Shown piece by piece: positions 7,625 through 15,506 of a DNA stretch of 29,286 bases (its first letter is position 1; each line of letters begins with the position of its first letter). The DNA comes from W1P20-047 sp051878795. Its GTDB lineage: Bacteria > Actinomycetota > Coriobacteriia > Coriobacteriales > Eggerthellaceae. The notes beneath the pieces were generated by a model. That model saw only the letters and a list, made by a program, of their open reading frames with translations. It had not been told where the DNA came from and did no database searches. The DNA is taken from assembly GCA_051878795.1 (NCBI GenBank), contig JBJEKU010000004.1, forward strand, positions 1 through 29,286, read 5' to 3'. The position numbers were made by a program, and so were the translations under genes.

Positions 7625-7658
7625 CGCCCCCACCTCGCACTCGTGGATGGGGGCGTTT
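7625..7658. terminator. Bidirectional terminator between hxlR and the cobalamin nucleotide-loop operon
   Basis: CGCCCCCA (7625-7632) pairs with TGGGGGCG (7648-7655), followed by TTT on the plus strand; on the minus strand ATTTATCTTTC follows the stem. It sits between convergent genes and can end both transcripts. Confidence 0.75.
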
Positions 7659-7688
7659 AGATACCCGAAACAAGAGGATTTCCGTTCC

Positions 7689-8837
7689 TTACAGGCTTTG
7701 GGAGGGGATTACGGGCACGGGTTCTTCCAGGAGCAGGTCTTCCCCGTCGAAGCGGACGATGCGGGCACGCAAGCCGCCGCACACCTCCATATGCCAATCG
7801 AAGTAGTCGCGCTCGCTTTCGGTGAAGGCGCTGAATGCCGCCATCGCAGTTCCACCGTGGGCGACCACAACCGCCTCGGCCAGACCACGCGCCTGCGCAT
7901 CGCGCAGAACCGTGCGGATAGCCGCAGAAATTCTCCCCACGAACTGGGCACGGCTTTCGCCGTTGGGGCACTTCGAAGTGCATCCAGAATCCACCCACTC
8001 CTGGTATCGCGGATCAGCCGAAAGCTCCCGGTAGGTAAAGCCATCGAAATCGCCGAAGTCCATTTCGGCCAGCCCGCCCACAACCACCTGCTGCGCTTCG
8101 GTGAACAGGATGCGCGCCGTCTGCCTGCTGCGCGATAGAGGGCTCACATAGACCACAGGAGTGCTGCGCGAGGGCTCGATGGTGTAAGCCACCTGCTCGC
8201 CTTCCCAATCCAAAGGCTCATCCATCACACCCTGGTAGCGATGCGCCCTGTTCGCGCGCGTAGGAGCATGGCGGTAGATGGAAAGGAAGCGTGGGAAAAC
8301 TTTGCCGGATTCAACTGGACACCTGCATGCTGTATCGCTTGGATTCCAGGGGCCTTCGGCATCATCGCCATCATACCCGCCTGTCGCGGCGGAAAACCCG
8401 CCCGCAAGCTGATGGGCCTCGTCATCCGCTCCTGCGGCACCACCGATGGACCCCGCCGAGAAAGAGGGTACGCCCCCCGTACGGGGCAAGTTGCCCTTCA
8501 GCACCTGGGCAATACCGCAGACCACGCGCACCGCGCAAGCGGCCCTGCCCGCCAAGGCTACAGCCAACCTTCCCGCGCTCTCGCGAAAAGCACGCTCTTC
8601 GGGGTCGACGGGCACCACACCTGCACCTACTTCGGTACAGACAACCACATCGCGCTCGGAAAGCTCGTCAGCCAATGCTTCCAAACGCCCTTTCTCCAAG
8701 CCTCGCACCGCCTCCTGTGCATCGATGAGCACCGGCGTGCAGGCAGCAGGGTCGTCGGAGATCTGCGATTCCGAATAGCCGAGCGAAGAAACGAATGCCC
8801 GCTTTCCGCTCGCCTTCCCACCCACGATCAAGATCAC
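7689..8837 (-). CDS. cobC: Fusion of a CobU-like domain and a CobC-like histidine phosphatase (alpha-ribazole phosphatase)
   Basis: 382 residues from a GTG at 8837 whose GTGA overlaps the cobS stop. A longer upstream frame lies inside cobS and is not used. Residues 1-115 resemble CobU at both ends: the P-loop GGKASGKR (6-13) and the C-terminal CTEVGAGVVP..RAFRESAGRLA (67-91) to VCGIAQVLKG. The middle segment, with the guanylylated His of CobU, is missing. Residues 117-182 are a Gly/Ala-rich linker. Residues 184-370 are a histidine phosphatase: the catalytic YRHAPTRAN (His190, RHAPT rather than RHGET), SPLSRSRQTA, Glu258 in LAEMDFGDFDG, and VVAHGG (His327). The phosphatase would act on alpha-ribazole 5'-phosphate or cobalamin 5'-phosphate in lower-ligand assembly. 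It is the last gene of the cobT-cobU-cobS operon. Confidence 0.85.
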   Translation of the reverse strand: MILIVGGKASGKRAFVSSLGYSESQISDDPAACTPVLIDAQEAVRGLEKGRLEALADELSERDVVVCTEVGAGVVPVDPEERAFRESAGRLAVALAGRAACAVRVVCGIAQVLKGNLPRTGGVPSFSAGSIGGAAGADDEAHQLAGGFSAATGGYDGDDAEGPWNPSDTACRCPVESGKVFPRFLSIYRHAPTRANRAHRYQGVMDEPLDWEGEQVAYTIEPSRSTPVVYVSPLSRSRQTARILFTEAQQVVVGGLAEMDFGDFDGFTYRELSADPRYQEWVDSGCTSKCPNGESRAQFVGRISAAIRTVLRDAQARGLAEAVVVAHGGTAMAAFSAFTESERDYFDWHMEVCGGLRARIVRFDGEDLLLEEPVPVIPSQSL

Positions 8838-9619
8838 AGCATCATCACCTTCTGAGCAACCAGGATGGCAGCGATCATGGCAAGCTCCGCCATCTGCAGG
8901 AAGAAGCCCGCCACATCGCCGTTCACTCCTCCGAACTGCTTCTTCGCCACGGCACGGACCGCGAGCCAAACGAGTGCGGCAACCGCCAGGCAAGCCGCCC
9001 CCAGCACCCAGTCTGCCCACAACGCCACACCGCTGCACAGAGCCAACATGCATGCCAGGATAACCACGCAGGCCCGCTGGGACGCGGACTTCTTGAACAG
9101 GGACACCATGCCCTCTGAAGAATTCTTAGGATTGAGCAGGCACAACAGCCCGGAAAGGCAGCGCTCCATGGGGTAGACGGCGCACACGCATACAAGGCTG
9201 CGCGCGTCAAACGACAAGTCGGAGCACACCGCCGTGTAGACGATCAGGTACAGGCCCACCGACATGACGCTGAAGGCGCCCACGTGGGGGTCCTTCATGA
9301 TCTGGCACTTGCGTTCCGGTTCCGCATGGCTGGAAAGCGCGTCGGAAACGTCGCAGAAGCCGTCCAAGTGTATACCGCCCGTCACCAGCAAGGGAATGGC
9401 GACCATCCCCGCGGCAAGAACCAAAGGCGCAAAGCCCAAGAAGCCCGCAAGCTTCACCCAAAGGGCGCAGACCACTGCAACCACCACGCCCACCAGGGGA
9501 AATGCCGCCAGCAGGTAGCGCATGCTGCGCTCTTCCCACTCCACATGCGGCATGGGGATGCGGGAAAAGGTCATGAAGGCCATCGCGACCGAACGCGCGA
9601 CGCTAAGAATGAAGCCCAA
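8834..9619 (-). CDS. cobS: Adenosylcobinamide-GDP ribazoletransferase CobS
   Basis: 261 residues. It joins AdoCbi-GDP and alpha-ribazole (phosphate) at the membrane, the last assembly step of cobalamin. Motifs: GGIHLDGFCDVSDAL (81-95), KDPHVGAFSV (109-118) and FGGVNGDVAGFF near 230-242, on a polytopic background of about six to seven hydrophobic segments. Length is typical. The start is TTG at 9619, inside the last codons of cobU (17-base overlap), with AAGGGGG about ten bases upstream. A later ATG (9583) would remove a conserved N-terminal part. The stop overlaps the start of the CobU-like/CobC fusion. Confidence 0.93.
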   Translation of the reverse strand: MGFILSVARSVAMAFMTFSRIPMPHVEWEERSMRYLLAAFPLVGVVVAVVCALWVKLAGFLGFAPLVLAAGMVAIPLLVTGGIHLDGFCDVSDALSSHAEPERKCQIMKDPHVGAFSVMSVGLYLIVYTAVCSDLSFDARSLVCVCAVYPMERCLSGLLCLLNPKNSSEGMVSLFKKSASQRACVVILACMLALCSGVALWADWVLGAACLAVAALVWLAVRAVAKKQFGGVNGDVAGFFLQMAELAMIAAILVAQKVMML

Positions 9620-10157
9620 AAGAAGCCCCCTTCAAGGCGATGGGAATGCCGGCAACCACTTCGTACACCGCATCGCTCCGTGCAGCGACATCGTTCGTCA
9701 GCGTTCCCAGGATATCGATATAGCTCAGGGTCGCCGTGTCGTAGCTTCCCCCATCTCTGCCCACGTCGTTGGAGACAACCACCAAGTGCGTGCAACGTGC
9801 GGCAAGTTGGACAAAGCCCGAAAGCGCTTCTGAAAGCACTACGTCGTCGGGGCGCTGCCGCCAATCCTCGCCGAACTGCAGATTGGCGACCAGGTTGCCC
9901 AGGCATTCCAAGAGCACCACTGATTCAGGCGGGACCTGTGCTTCGGCCAGGCTGCCGTAGCATTCCACCGTGGCAAAGCCCTTCCCCTCGCGCATGGCGC
10001 GATGGCGCCGTACCCGTTCGCGCCCCACCTCGCCATAGGGCTGCATGGTGGCCAGGTAGTCGAGCGCTAGACCGTCGCGCTTCGCTAAGTCGCAAGCGAC
10101 GCGTTCGGCAAAGCTGCTCTTCCCACTGGATGCGGCGCCGAATGCGAGCACGATCAC
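9603..10157 (-). CDS. cobU: Adenosylcobinamide kinase/guanylyltransferase CobU
   Basis: 184 residues from a GTG at 10157 that overlaps the cobT stop (GTGA). CobU phosphorylates adenosylcobinamide and transfers GMP. It shows the P-loop GAASSGKS (7-14), the RERVRRHRAMR segment with the candidate guanylylated His52, LLECLGNLVANL near 82-93, and the C-terminal EVVAGIPIALKG. The usual NEVGMGIVP..R..RD.AG stretch is replaced by SNDVGRDGGSYDTATLSYIDILGTLTNDVAA (about 129-159, shown here only for its key change), so the second half of the family signature is altered. A second CobU-like domain in the same operon keeps exactly that half. Total length is normal for CobU. Confidence 0.87.
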   Translation of the reverse strand: MIVLAFGAASSGKSSFAERVACDLAKRDGLALDYLATMQPYGEVGRERVRRHRAMREGKGFATVECYGSLAEAQVPPESVVLLECLGNLVANLQFGEDWRQRPDDVVLSEALSGFVQLAARCTHLVVVSNDVGRDGGSYDTATLSYIDILGTLTNDVAARSDAVYEVVAGIPIALKGASFGLHS

Positions 10158-11212
10158 TGCGGATCCACCTCGTATGCTTCCAGCTCCATGGTGTCGAAGC
10201 TCACACCGTCGTACACCACCAGGGCCATATCCAGCATAGGCAGCAGGCACACCGCACCGGTACCCTCGCCCAGATGCAGCTTGGCATCGATCACAGGATG
10301 CAGGTCGAGCTCCTCCATCACCGCAAGGGCAACGGGTTCGGACGAGGCGTGCGTGGCTATCATCGCGCAGCGGCTTGCGGGGCATGCACGCGCAGCGCAC
10401 AGTGCGGCAACCGAGCTGATGGCGCCGTCGATCAGCACGGGCACGCGGTACAGGGCGCCTCCCAGGAAGGTGCCCATCATGGCGGCAATATCCAAACCGC
10501 CCACCTTCGCAAGCACATCTACCACGTCGTCGCGCTGGGGCTGGTTCAGCTCGATAGCACGCTTGATGGCGTTCACCTTGCGCTCCAGGCCCGCGGAAGA
10601 AAGGCCGGCGCCGCGCCCGGTCACCGTTTCGGGGTCCAAACCCAGCAGCACGGATGCAACCGCACTGCAGGTAGTGGTGTTGCCGATGCCCATCTCGCCC
10701 GAGACCACGATCTTGTAGCCTTCGGCCTTCACCTGGGCGACCATGTCGATACCCACTTGGATGGCCTGATCCACCTGCTCTCGTGTGCAGGCAGGACCCT
10801 TGGCCATGTTGTCGGTGCCCTTCATGACCTTGCGGTCCAGCACGCCTTCCAAGGGCTCGTCGCACGCGATGCCCACATCCACCGGACGCACGTCCATGTT
10901 GGCAATACGCCCCATCACGCACACAGAGGAAAGCCCCTTGCCCATGTTGCCAGTCACGATGGCCGTCATGGCCTGGTCGGTCTGGGTGACCCCTTCTTCG
11001 ACCACACCGTTGTCGGCGCACATGGGAATGCCGATGCGCTTGTCCAGACACACCCGCTCGTCGCCTGTGATACCTGCGATCTGGACGATGATGTCCTCCA
11101 GGACACCCAAGCCGCCGATGGGCTTGAAGGTGACGTTCCAGTGGTCAACCGCGCGTTTCATGGCCGCTTGGTCGAGCGGGTCGATCTGTGCATCCAAGGC
11201 TTCGAAATCCAT
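10154..11212 (-). CDS. cobT: Nicotinate-nucleotide:dimethylbenzimidazole phosphoribosyltransferase CobT
   Basis: 352 residues from ATG 11212 (MDFEALDAQIDPLD), with AAAGGGG seven bases upstream. A longer frame reaching 11452 has no homology and is not used. CobT activates the lower-ligand base to alpha-ribazole phosphate. Motifs: KPIGGLGVLED, GEMGIGNTTTC near 175, KVGGLDIAAMMG, and KLHLGEGTGA near the end with the catalytic Glu at about residue 316, matching Glu317 of the Salmonella enzyme. It is the first gene of the cobT-cobU-cobS-cobC operon. Its roughly 200-base leader holds a promoter and an attenuator-like structure. No bluB or bza gene for the lower-ligand base is in the window. Confidence 0.95.
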   Translation of the reverse strand: MDFEALDAQIDPLDQAAMKRAVDHWNVTFKPIGGLGVLEDIIVQIAGITGDERVCLDKRIGIPMCADNGVVEEGVTQTDQAMTAIVTGNMGKGLSSVCVMGRIANMDVRPVDVGIACDEPLEGVLDRKVMKGTDNMAKGPACTREQVDQAIQVGIDMVAQVKAEGYKIVVSGEMGIGNTTTCSAVASVLLGLDPETVTGRGAGLSSAGLERKVNAIKRAIELNQPQRDDVVDVLAKVGGLDIAAMMGTFLGGALYRVPVLIDGAISSVAALCAARACPASRCAMIATHASSEPVALAVMEELDLHPVIDAKLHLGEGTGAVCLLPMLDMALVVYDGVSFDTMELEAYEVDPQ

Positions 11213-11330
11213 TGCGCCCCTTTCGGTTGAAGATGAATAGGGCGCACAATCCGCGCACCCGGGCAGAAGGCAGGCCACTGCATGTCTTCGGGGAATAACA
11301 CACCGAAACACACACGCCGTGCACCAACAG

Positions 11331-11362
11331 ACGAAAAGCCGGCGCATGCCAGCATTTTTCGT
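11331..11362 (-). terminator. Attenuator hairpin in the cobT leader
   Basis: On the minus strand ACGAAAA (11362-11356) and GCTGGC (11353-11348) pair with GCCGGC (11343-11338) and TTTTCGT (11337-11331) around an ATGC loop, ending in a T-rich 3' arm. It lies after the cobT promoter and about 120 bases before the cobT ATG. The hairpin is nearly symmetric, so it could also stop plus-strand transcripts, but no plus-strand gene lies upstream of it. Confidence 0.65.
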
Positions 11363-11415
11363 TGCCCTGGGCATGCGGGGAGCCTTGCCGCCGTCCCCTA
11401 TTCTGCAAGTTTTCG
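11343..11415 (-). promoter_or_regulatory. Putative structured leader (aptamer-like) with antiterminator, ahead of cobT
   Basis: Between the predicted start (about 11415) and the terminator the minus strand holds a GGGGA/TCCCC stem (11398-11394 with 11381-11377). It also holds CGCATGCC (11377-11370), which can pair perfectly with GGCATGCG (11350-11343). That partner includes the 5' half and loop of the terminator, so the two structures exclude each other. This is the design of a transcription attenuator. The cobalamin B12 box is absent, and I cannot assign it to a known riboswitch class. Confidence 0.5.
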
Positions 11416-11421
11416 GTGCGA

Positions 11422-11452
11422 ATTGTAGCACCCGCCTCGAAAGTGGTAACAA
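11422..11452 (-). promoter_or_regulatory. Promoter of the cobT operon
   Basis: On the minus strand an extended -10, TGC-TACAAT (11430-11422), is identical to that of the cbiK transcript. Candidate -35 elements are TTGTTA at 11452-11447 (19-base spacer) or TTACCA (16-base spacer). The start is expected near 11415. Confidence 0.55.
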
Positions 11453-11487
11453 GAATCAACCCCGCGAACGGTTGGTAGGCACCAGCA

Positions 11488-11509
11488 CTTGCAAGGCTTG
11501 CGCTATAAT
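11488..11509 (+). promoter_or_regulatory. -10 element of the cbiF operon with overlapping palindromes
   Basis: A perfect TATAAT (11504-11509) lies 60 bases before the cbiF ATG. No good -35 is present. Just upstream, CTTGCAAG (11488-11495) and GCAAG-G-CTTGC (11491-11501) are overlapping palindromes that occupy the spacer region. They are a candidate binding site for an activator or repressor of the long operon, which has no riboswitch of its own. Confidence 0.45.
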
Positions 11510-11568
11510 GCACGGCGAATTGAATCTCACTATTAATTAACGTGATAACTATTAGGAAAGGTAAGCCC

Positions 11569-12396
11569 ATGATTTCTTTTGTCGGTGCAGGAAGCGGCGC
11601 TGCCGACCTGATCACCCTCCGTGGCGACAGGCTCCTTCGGGAAGCTGATTATGTTATCTGGGCTGGCAGCCTGGTAAATCCCCAACTGTTGGAAGTCTGC
11701 AAACCGGATTGCAAGATCTTCGACAGCGCAAAGATGACCCTTGAAGAAGTTATCGCGATTATGGAAAAGGCCGATTCCGAAGGTGCGCAGCTGGTCCGCC
11801 TGCACACGGGCGACCCTGCTATCTACGGCGCGATCCGCGAGCAGATGGACGAACTGGAGACACGCGGCATCGAATACCAGGTGGTTCCGGGCGTGTCCAG
11901 CTTCTGCGGTGCCGCCGCTGCCCTGAAGGCGGAACTGACGCTTCCCAACGTGAGCCAGACCGTCATCATCACGCGCCTGGAAGGCCGCACCCCCATGCCC
12001 GCAGGCGAGGACATGCGCAATCTGGCCGCACATCAGGCCAGCATGTGCATCTTCCTGAGCGCCGGCATGCTCGAGCGCTTGGCCACAGAGCTCATCGCCG
12101 GCGGCTATGCCCCCGAAACCCCTGCTGCCCTGGTGTACAAGGCAACCTGGCCCGAGGAAAAGGTCTGCCGCTGCACCATCGGCACCCTGGCCCAGACCGG
12201 CGAGGAAAACGGCATCAGCGCCACTGCCATGGTGGTGGTCGGTAACGTACTGGGCACCGAATACGAGCGCAGCCTGCTGTACCACCCCGGCTTCACCACG
12301 CTGTTCCGCGAAGGCGACGGCAGCCTGGGCACCTCGACCGACGAACTGGACGCCCAGGGCAAGCGCGTCAACACCAGCTCGCATAGCACCAGGTAG
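11569..12396 (+). CDS. cbiF: Cobalt-precorrin-4 C11-methyltransferase CbiF
   Basis: 275 residues from ATG 11569, preceded by AGGAAAGG. An ATG-like start nine codons earlier has no ribosome site. The protein uses SAM to methylate C11 of cobalt-precorrin-4. It shows the tetrapyrrole methylase fold: MISFVGAGSGAADLITLRG at the N-terminus, VIWAGSLVNP, RLHTGDPAIYGAI (the SAM-binding loop), VVPGVSSFCGAAAAL, and IITRLEGRTPMP. The last about 25 residues are polar and Ser/Thr-rich. It is the first gene of the plus-strand operon, five bases ahead of cbiD. Confidence 0.95.
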   Translation: MISFVGAGSGAADLITLRGDRLLREADYVIWAGSLVNPQLLEVCKPDCKIFDSAKMTLEEVIAIMEKADSEGAQLVRLHTGDPAIYGAIREQMDELETRGIEYQVVPGVSSFCGAAAALKAELTLPNVSQTVIITRLEGRTPMPAGEDMRNLAAHQASMCIFLSAGMLERLATELIAGGYAPETPAALVYKATWPEEKVCRCTIGTLAQTGEENGISATAMVVVGNVLGTEYERSLLYHPGFTTLFREGDGSLGTSTDELDAQGKRVNTSSHSTR

Positions 12397-12401
12397 CACG
12401 C

Positions 12402-13577
12402 ATGGCCTTCGAGCACTACATCTATTCCGGAACCGAACGCCTGCGCTGCGGTTACACCACGGGCAGCTGCGCGGCGCTGGTAACGCAGGCCGCAGCCCGT
12501 GCCCTGCTTTCCGGCGACGCCGAACAGAAAAGCGCGCGCATCGTCACGCCCGCCGGCATTCCGGTGGAAGTGGATGTGGAGTTCTGTACCATCGAAGACG
12601 GCTGCGCAACCGCCGGGGTGCGCAAGGATGCAGGCGACGACTGCGATGCCACCGACGGCATCCTCGTGTGCGCCACGGTCTGCCTCTCCCAGGAACCTGG
12701 CGTGCACATCGACGGCGGCACAGGCGTAGGCCGCGTGACCAAGCCGGGCCTGCAGCAACCTGTTGGGGAAGCCGCCATCAACAACGGCCCTCGCGCGATG
12801 ATCGGCGCCGAGGCGCAGGCTGCAGCCGAACGATTCGGCTACGCAGGCGGAATCAAGGTGCTCGTGAGCATCCCCGAAGGCGAGGCGGTGGCCGCCAAGA
12901 CCTTCAACCCGCACCTGGGCATAACAGGCGGCATTTCCGTGCTGGGCACGTCCGGCATCGTGGAACCGAAGAGCATCACGGCACTGCTTGACAGCATCGA
13001 GCTGGAAGTGCGCCAACTGGCAGCGCTCGGCAACAAGACCATCCTGATCGTACCCGGCAACTACGGGCACGATTTCGCCCAAACCCTGCCCCAGCTGGAA
13101 AGCATGCCCCAGGTTTCCTGCGCCAACTTCATCGGCCAGACCCTGGATTTCTGCCTGCGCTACGGGTTTGAGAAGATCCTGGTCGTGGGCCATATCGGCA
13201 AGCTGGTGAAGGTGGCAGGCGGCATCATGGACACCCACTCGCGCGTGGCCGACTGCCGCTGCGAGATCATGTGCGCCCATGCGGCCGTTGCCGGCGCCAA
13301 CACGCAAACCTGCCACGCCATCATGGCGGCGGCGACCACCGATGCAGCCATCGATATCCTGAAATCCGATTCCGCAGATCTGTTCGATACGGTGGTGGGA
13401 AGCATCGGCGCCGCGATCCATGAACGCCTGCGCCGCCGTTGCACCGATGCCGCCGAATGCCAGTTCATCACCTTCAGCAACGTGCACGGCGAGCTGTACC
13501 GTTCCGACGGCGTGCAGCGCCTGATCGAACGCTGGCAGGAAGAGGAAAACATGCGGGAAGGCGTATCGGATGAATAA
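12402..13577 (+). CDS. cbiD: Cobalt-precorrin-5B C1-methyltransferase CbiD
   Basis: 391 residues. It methylates C1 during ring contraction in the anaerobic route. Typical features are LRCGYTTGSCAALVTQAA (14-31), GGTGVGRVTKPGL, GGISVLGTSGIVEPKS and the C-terminal SAM-type region HIGKLVKVAGGIMDTHSR. CbiD has no aerobic counterpart of the same fold, so its presence marks the anaerobic pathway. The C-terminus overlaps cbiG by eight bases, suggesting translational coupling. Length is close to the family norm (about 360-380). Confidence 0.95.
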   Translation: MAFEHYIYSGTERLRCGYTTGSCAALVTQAAARALLSGDAEQKSARIVTPAGIPVEVDVEFCTIEDGCATAGVRKDAGDDCDATDGILVCATVCLSQEPGVHIDGGTGVGRVTKPGLQQPVGEAAINNGPRAMIGAEAQAAAERFGYAGGIKVLVSIPEGEAVAAKTFNPHLGITGGISVLGTSGIVEPKSITALLDSIELEVRQLAALGNKTILIVPGNYGHDFAQTLPQLESMPQVSCANFIGQTLDFCLRYGFEKILVVGHIGKLVKVAGGIMDTHSRVADCRCEIMCAHAAVAGANTQTCHAIMAAATTDAAIDILKSDSADLFDTVVGSIGAAIHERLRRRCTDAAECQFITFSNVHGELYRSDGVQRLIERWQEEENMREGVSDE

Positions 13578-14760
13578 CCCAAATCGCATTACCGTGCCCC
13601 GCACCGATACCGAACAGGTCTCGTCCGCCCCAAGCGCGACCGCCGAAACCCAGCTGAACGCACCCTCCCCGCAAGCGACCGCCGCACAGGAAGCCGGCTG
13701 CCGTAAAACCGCGGCCATCATCTGCTTCACCGAAACGGGTTTCAAAACGTCCTGCGGCATCGCCGGCTCGCTCCCGCACGGATGGCGAAGCGGCATCACC
13801 CGCGGTTTCGGACCCGGGAAGGTCAAGCTGGCGGATTGGACCGCGCAGCACTTCCCCACTGCTGACGCCCTGGTGTTCGTGGGAGCCACGGGCATCGCGG
13901 TGCGCGCCATCGCTCCCCATACGGTCTCGAAGGGCGCCGATCCCGCCGTCGTGGCGGTAGACGAGCGCGGACAGTGGTCCATCCCGCTGCTTTCCGGCCA
14001 CTTGGGCGGCGCGAACGAGCTTGCGCTTGCAATCGCTCAGGGCATCGGCGCCACCCCCGTCATCACCACCGCAACCGACATCAACGGCCTGTGGGCCGTG
14101 GACAGCTGGGCCAAATCCCAGGGACTGCTCGTGCGCGAGCTGGACCGCATCAAACTGGTTTCGGGAAAGATCCTGCGCGGCGAAACCGTGAAGGTGGCAA
14201 GCGACTTTTCCATCGAGGGAAGCGCACCCAAGCTGGTCTGCCCGGTCGATGCAGTCGAGGAGGCCGACGTGACCATCTCGCCCAGGCTCGATAGCGCCGA
14301 CGGCGCCCTTTCCCGTCTGCATCTGGTCCCCCGGCTGCTGGTGGCAGGTATCGGCTGCAGGCGCGATACCGGTTTTTCCGCAATACAGGAGGCGTTCGGT
14401 ATGGCGATGCGCCAAGCAGGCATTGACCCCTTGGCACTTGCTGCTGTGCACAGCATCGACCTGAAGGCGAACGAAGCCGGACTGCTGGAATTCTGCGAGC
14501 GTATGGGAGTCCCCTTCACCACCCATACGACCGAGGAACTGGCTGCGGTACCCGGCAACTTCACCCCATCCGACTTCGTTAAGAAGACCACCGGAGTCGA
14601 CAACGTCTGCGAGCGCAGCGCCCTGCTGGGCGCCCGCCAGCTGGCAGCGCGCACCAAAACAATCCCGCAGCCGCAAGACGCTTCCCTGGTCCTGGGCAAA
14701 CTGGCCCAGAACGGCGTCACCGTGGCATTGGCATACGTCCAACCCCAACTAGCATGGTAA
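13570..14760 (+). CDS. cbiG: Cobalt-precorrin-5A hydrolase CbiG
   Basis: 396 residues. It opens the delta-lactone of cobalt-precorrin-5A and releases acetaldehyde. Residues 1-46 are a polar Ala/Ser/Thr/Gln-rich extension without obvious structure. The CbiG N-terminal domain begins near 47 (AAIICFTETGFKT) and includes VFVGATGIAVRAIAPH (102-117) and LLSGHLGGANELA (140-152). The C-terminal domain begins near 272 (VAGIGCRRDTGFSAIQEAF) and includes DLKANEAGLLEFCE and the VCERSALL segment. It starts inside the end of cbiD. The next gene starts 11 bases after its stop. Confidence 0.94.
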   Translation: MNNPNRITVPRTDTEQVSSAPSATAETQLNAPSPQATAAQEAGCRKTAAIICFTETGFKTSCGIAGSLPHGWRSGITRGFGPGKVKLADWTAQHFPTADALVFVGATGIAVRAIAPHTVSKGADPAVVAVDERGQWSIPLLSGHLGGANELALAIAQGIGATPVITTATDINGLWAVDSWAKSQGLLVRELDRIKLVSGKILRGETVKVASDFSIEGSAPKLVCPVDAVEEADVTISPRLDSADGALSRLHLVPRLLVAGIGCRRDTGFSAIQEAFGMAMRQAGIDPLALAAVHSIDLKANEAGLLEFCERMGVPFTTHTTEELAAVPGNFTPSDFVKKTTGVDNVCERSALLGARQLAARTKTIPQPQDASLVLGKLAQNGVTVALAYVQPQLAW

Positions 14761-14771
14761 GGAGAGCGCAC

Positions 14772-15506
14772 ATGCAAAGGCTCTACGTGATAGGCATCGG
14801 TCCCGGCGGCAACGACTGCCTGACCATCCAGGCGAAGGAAGCCCTGGAAGAATGCCAGGCAGTGGTGGGCTACACCGAATACGTGAAGCTCATCGAGGGA
14901 ATCTGTGCCGGCAAGGAAGTGCTTTCCACCGGCATGATGAAGGAGATCGAACGCTGCCGCGCGGCACTGCAGCTGGCACAGGAAGGCAAGACGACTGCCA
15001 TCGTATGCAGCGGAGATGCGGGCGTGTACGGTATGGCCAGCCCCATCCTGGAGCTCTCGCCGGAATACCCAGATGTCGACATCGTGGTGCTGCCCGGAGT
15101 GAGCGCCGCCCAGAGCGGATCGGCAGTGCTGGGCGCTCCCATCAGCCACGACTTCGCGGTTATTTCCCTGAGCGACCTGCTCACCCCCTGGGAACTGATC
15201 GAGCGACGCCTGCGCGCCGCCGCCCAGGCCGACTTCTGCGTGGTCATCTACAACCCGCAGAGCAAGAAGCGCAAGAACCATCTGCATAACGCGGCGAAGA
15301 TCATGCTGGAGCACAAGGACCCCGCAACCGTCTGCGGATGGGTGCGCATGATCGGACGCGAGGGCCAGGAATTCGGCTTCCTCACCTTGGAAGAACTGCA
15401 GACGCATGACGTGGACATGTTCACCACCGTATTCGTGGGCAACGCGCAGACCCGCCTGATCAACGGCCGCATGGTAACCCCCCGCGGTTACGAGGCGAAG
15501 GCATGA
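14772..15506 (+). CDS. cbiH: Cobalt-factor III (precorrin-3B) C17-methyltransferase CbiH
   Basis: 244 residues from ATG 14772, with AAGGAGAG seven bases upstream; a frame start at 14754 lies inside cbiG and lacks support. CbiH methylates C17 and drives ring contraction. Tetrapyrrole methylase landmarks: MQRLYVIGIGPGGNDCLTIQA, AVVGYTEYVKLI, CSGDAGVYGMASPILEL, VLPGVSAAQSGSAVLGAP, SLSDLLTPWELIERRL and IYNPQSKKRKNHL. All are typical of CbiH/CobJ. It overlaps cbiET by four bases (ATGA). Confidence 0.95.
   Translation: MQRLYVIGIGPGGNDCLTIQAKEALEECQAVVGYTEYVKLIEGICAGKEVLSTGMMKEIERCRAALQLAQEGKTTAIVCSGDAGVYGMASPILELSPEYPDVDIVVLPGVSAAQSGSAVLGAPISHDFAVISLSDLLTPWELIERRLRAAAQADFCVVIYNPQSKKRKNHLHNAAKIMLEHKDPATVCGWVRMIGREGQEFGFLTLEELQTHDVDMFTTVFVGNAQTRLINGRMVTPRGYEAKA

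Noticed and set aside
9284..11230. 648-codon open frame on the plus strand
   Set aside because: Antisense to cobS, cobU and cobT, which have clear family motifs; its composition (Arg/His/Gln-rich) is that of a shadow frame.
10154..11452. Longer CobT starting at 11452
   Set aside because: The extra 80 residues cover the promoter and attenuator region and have no homology; ATG 11212 has a good ribosome site and matches the family start.
12105..13982. 625-codon open frame on the minus strand
   Set aside because: Antisense to cbiF, cbiD and cbiG, with no motif or ribosome site.
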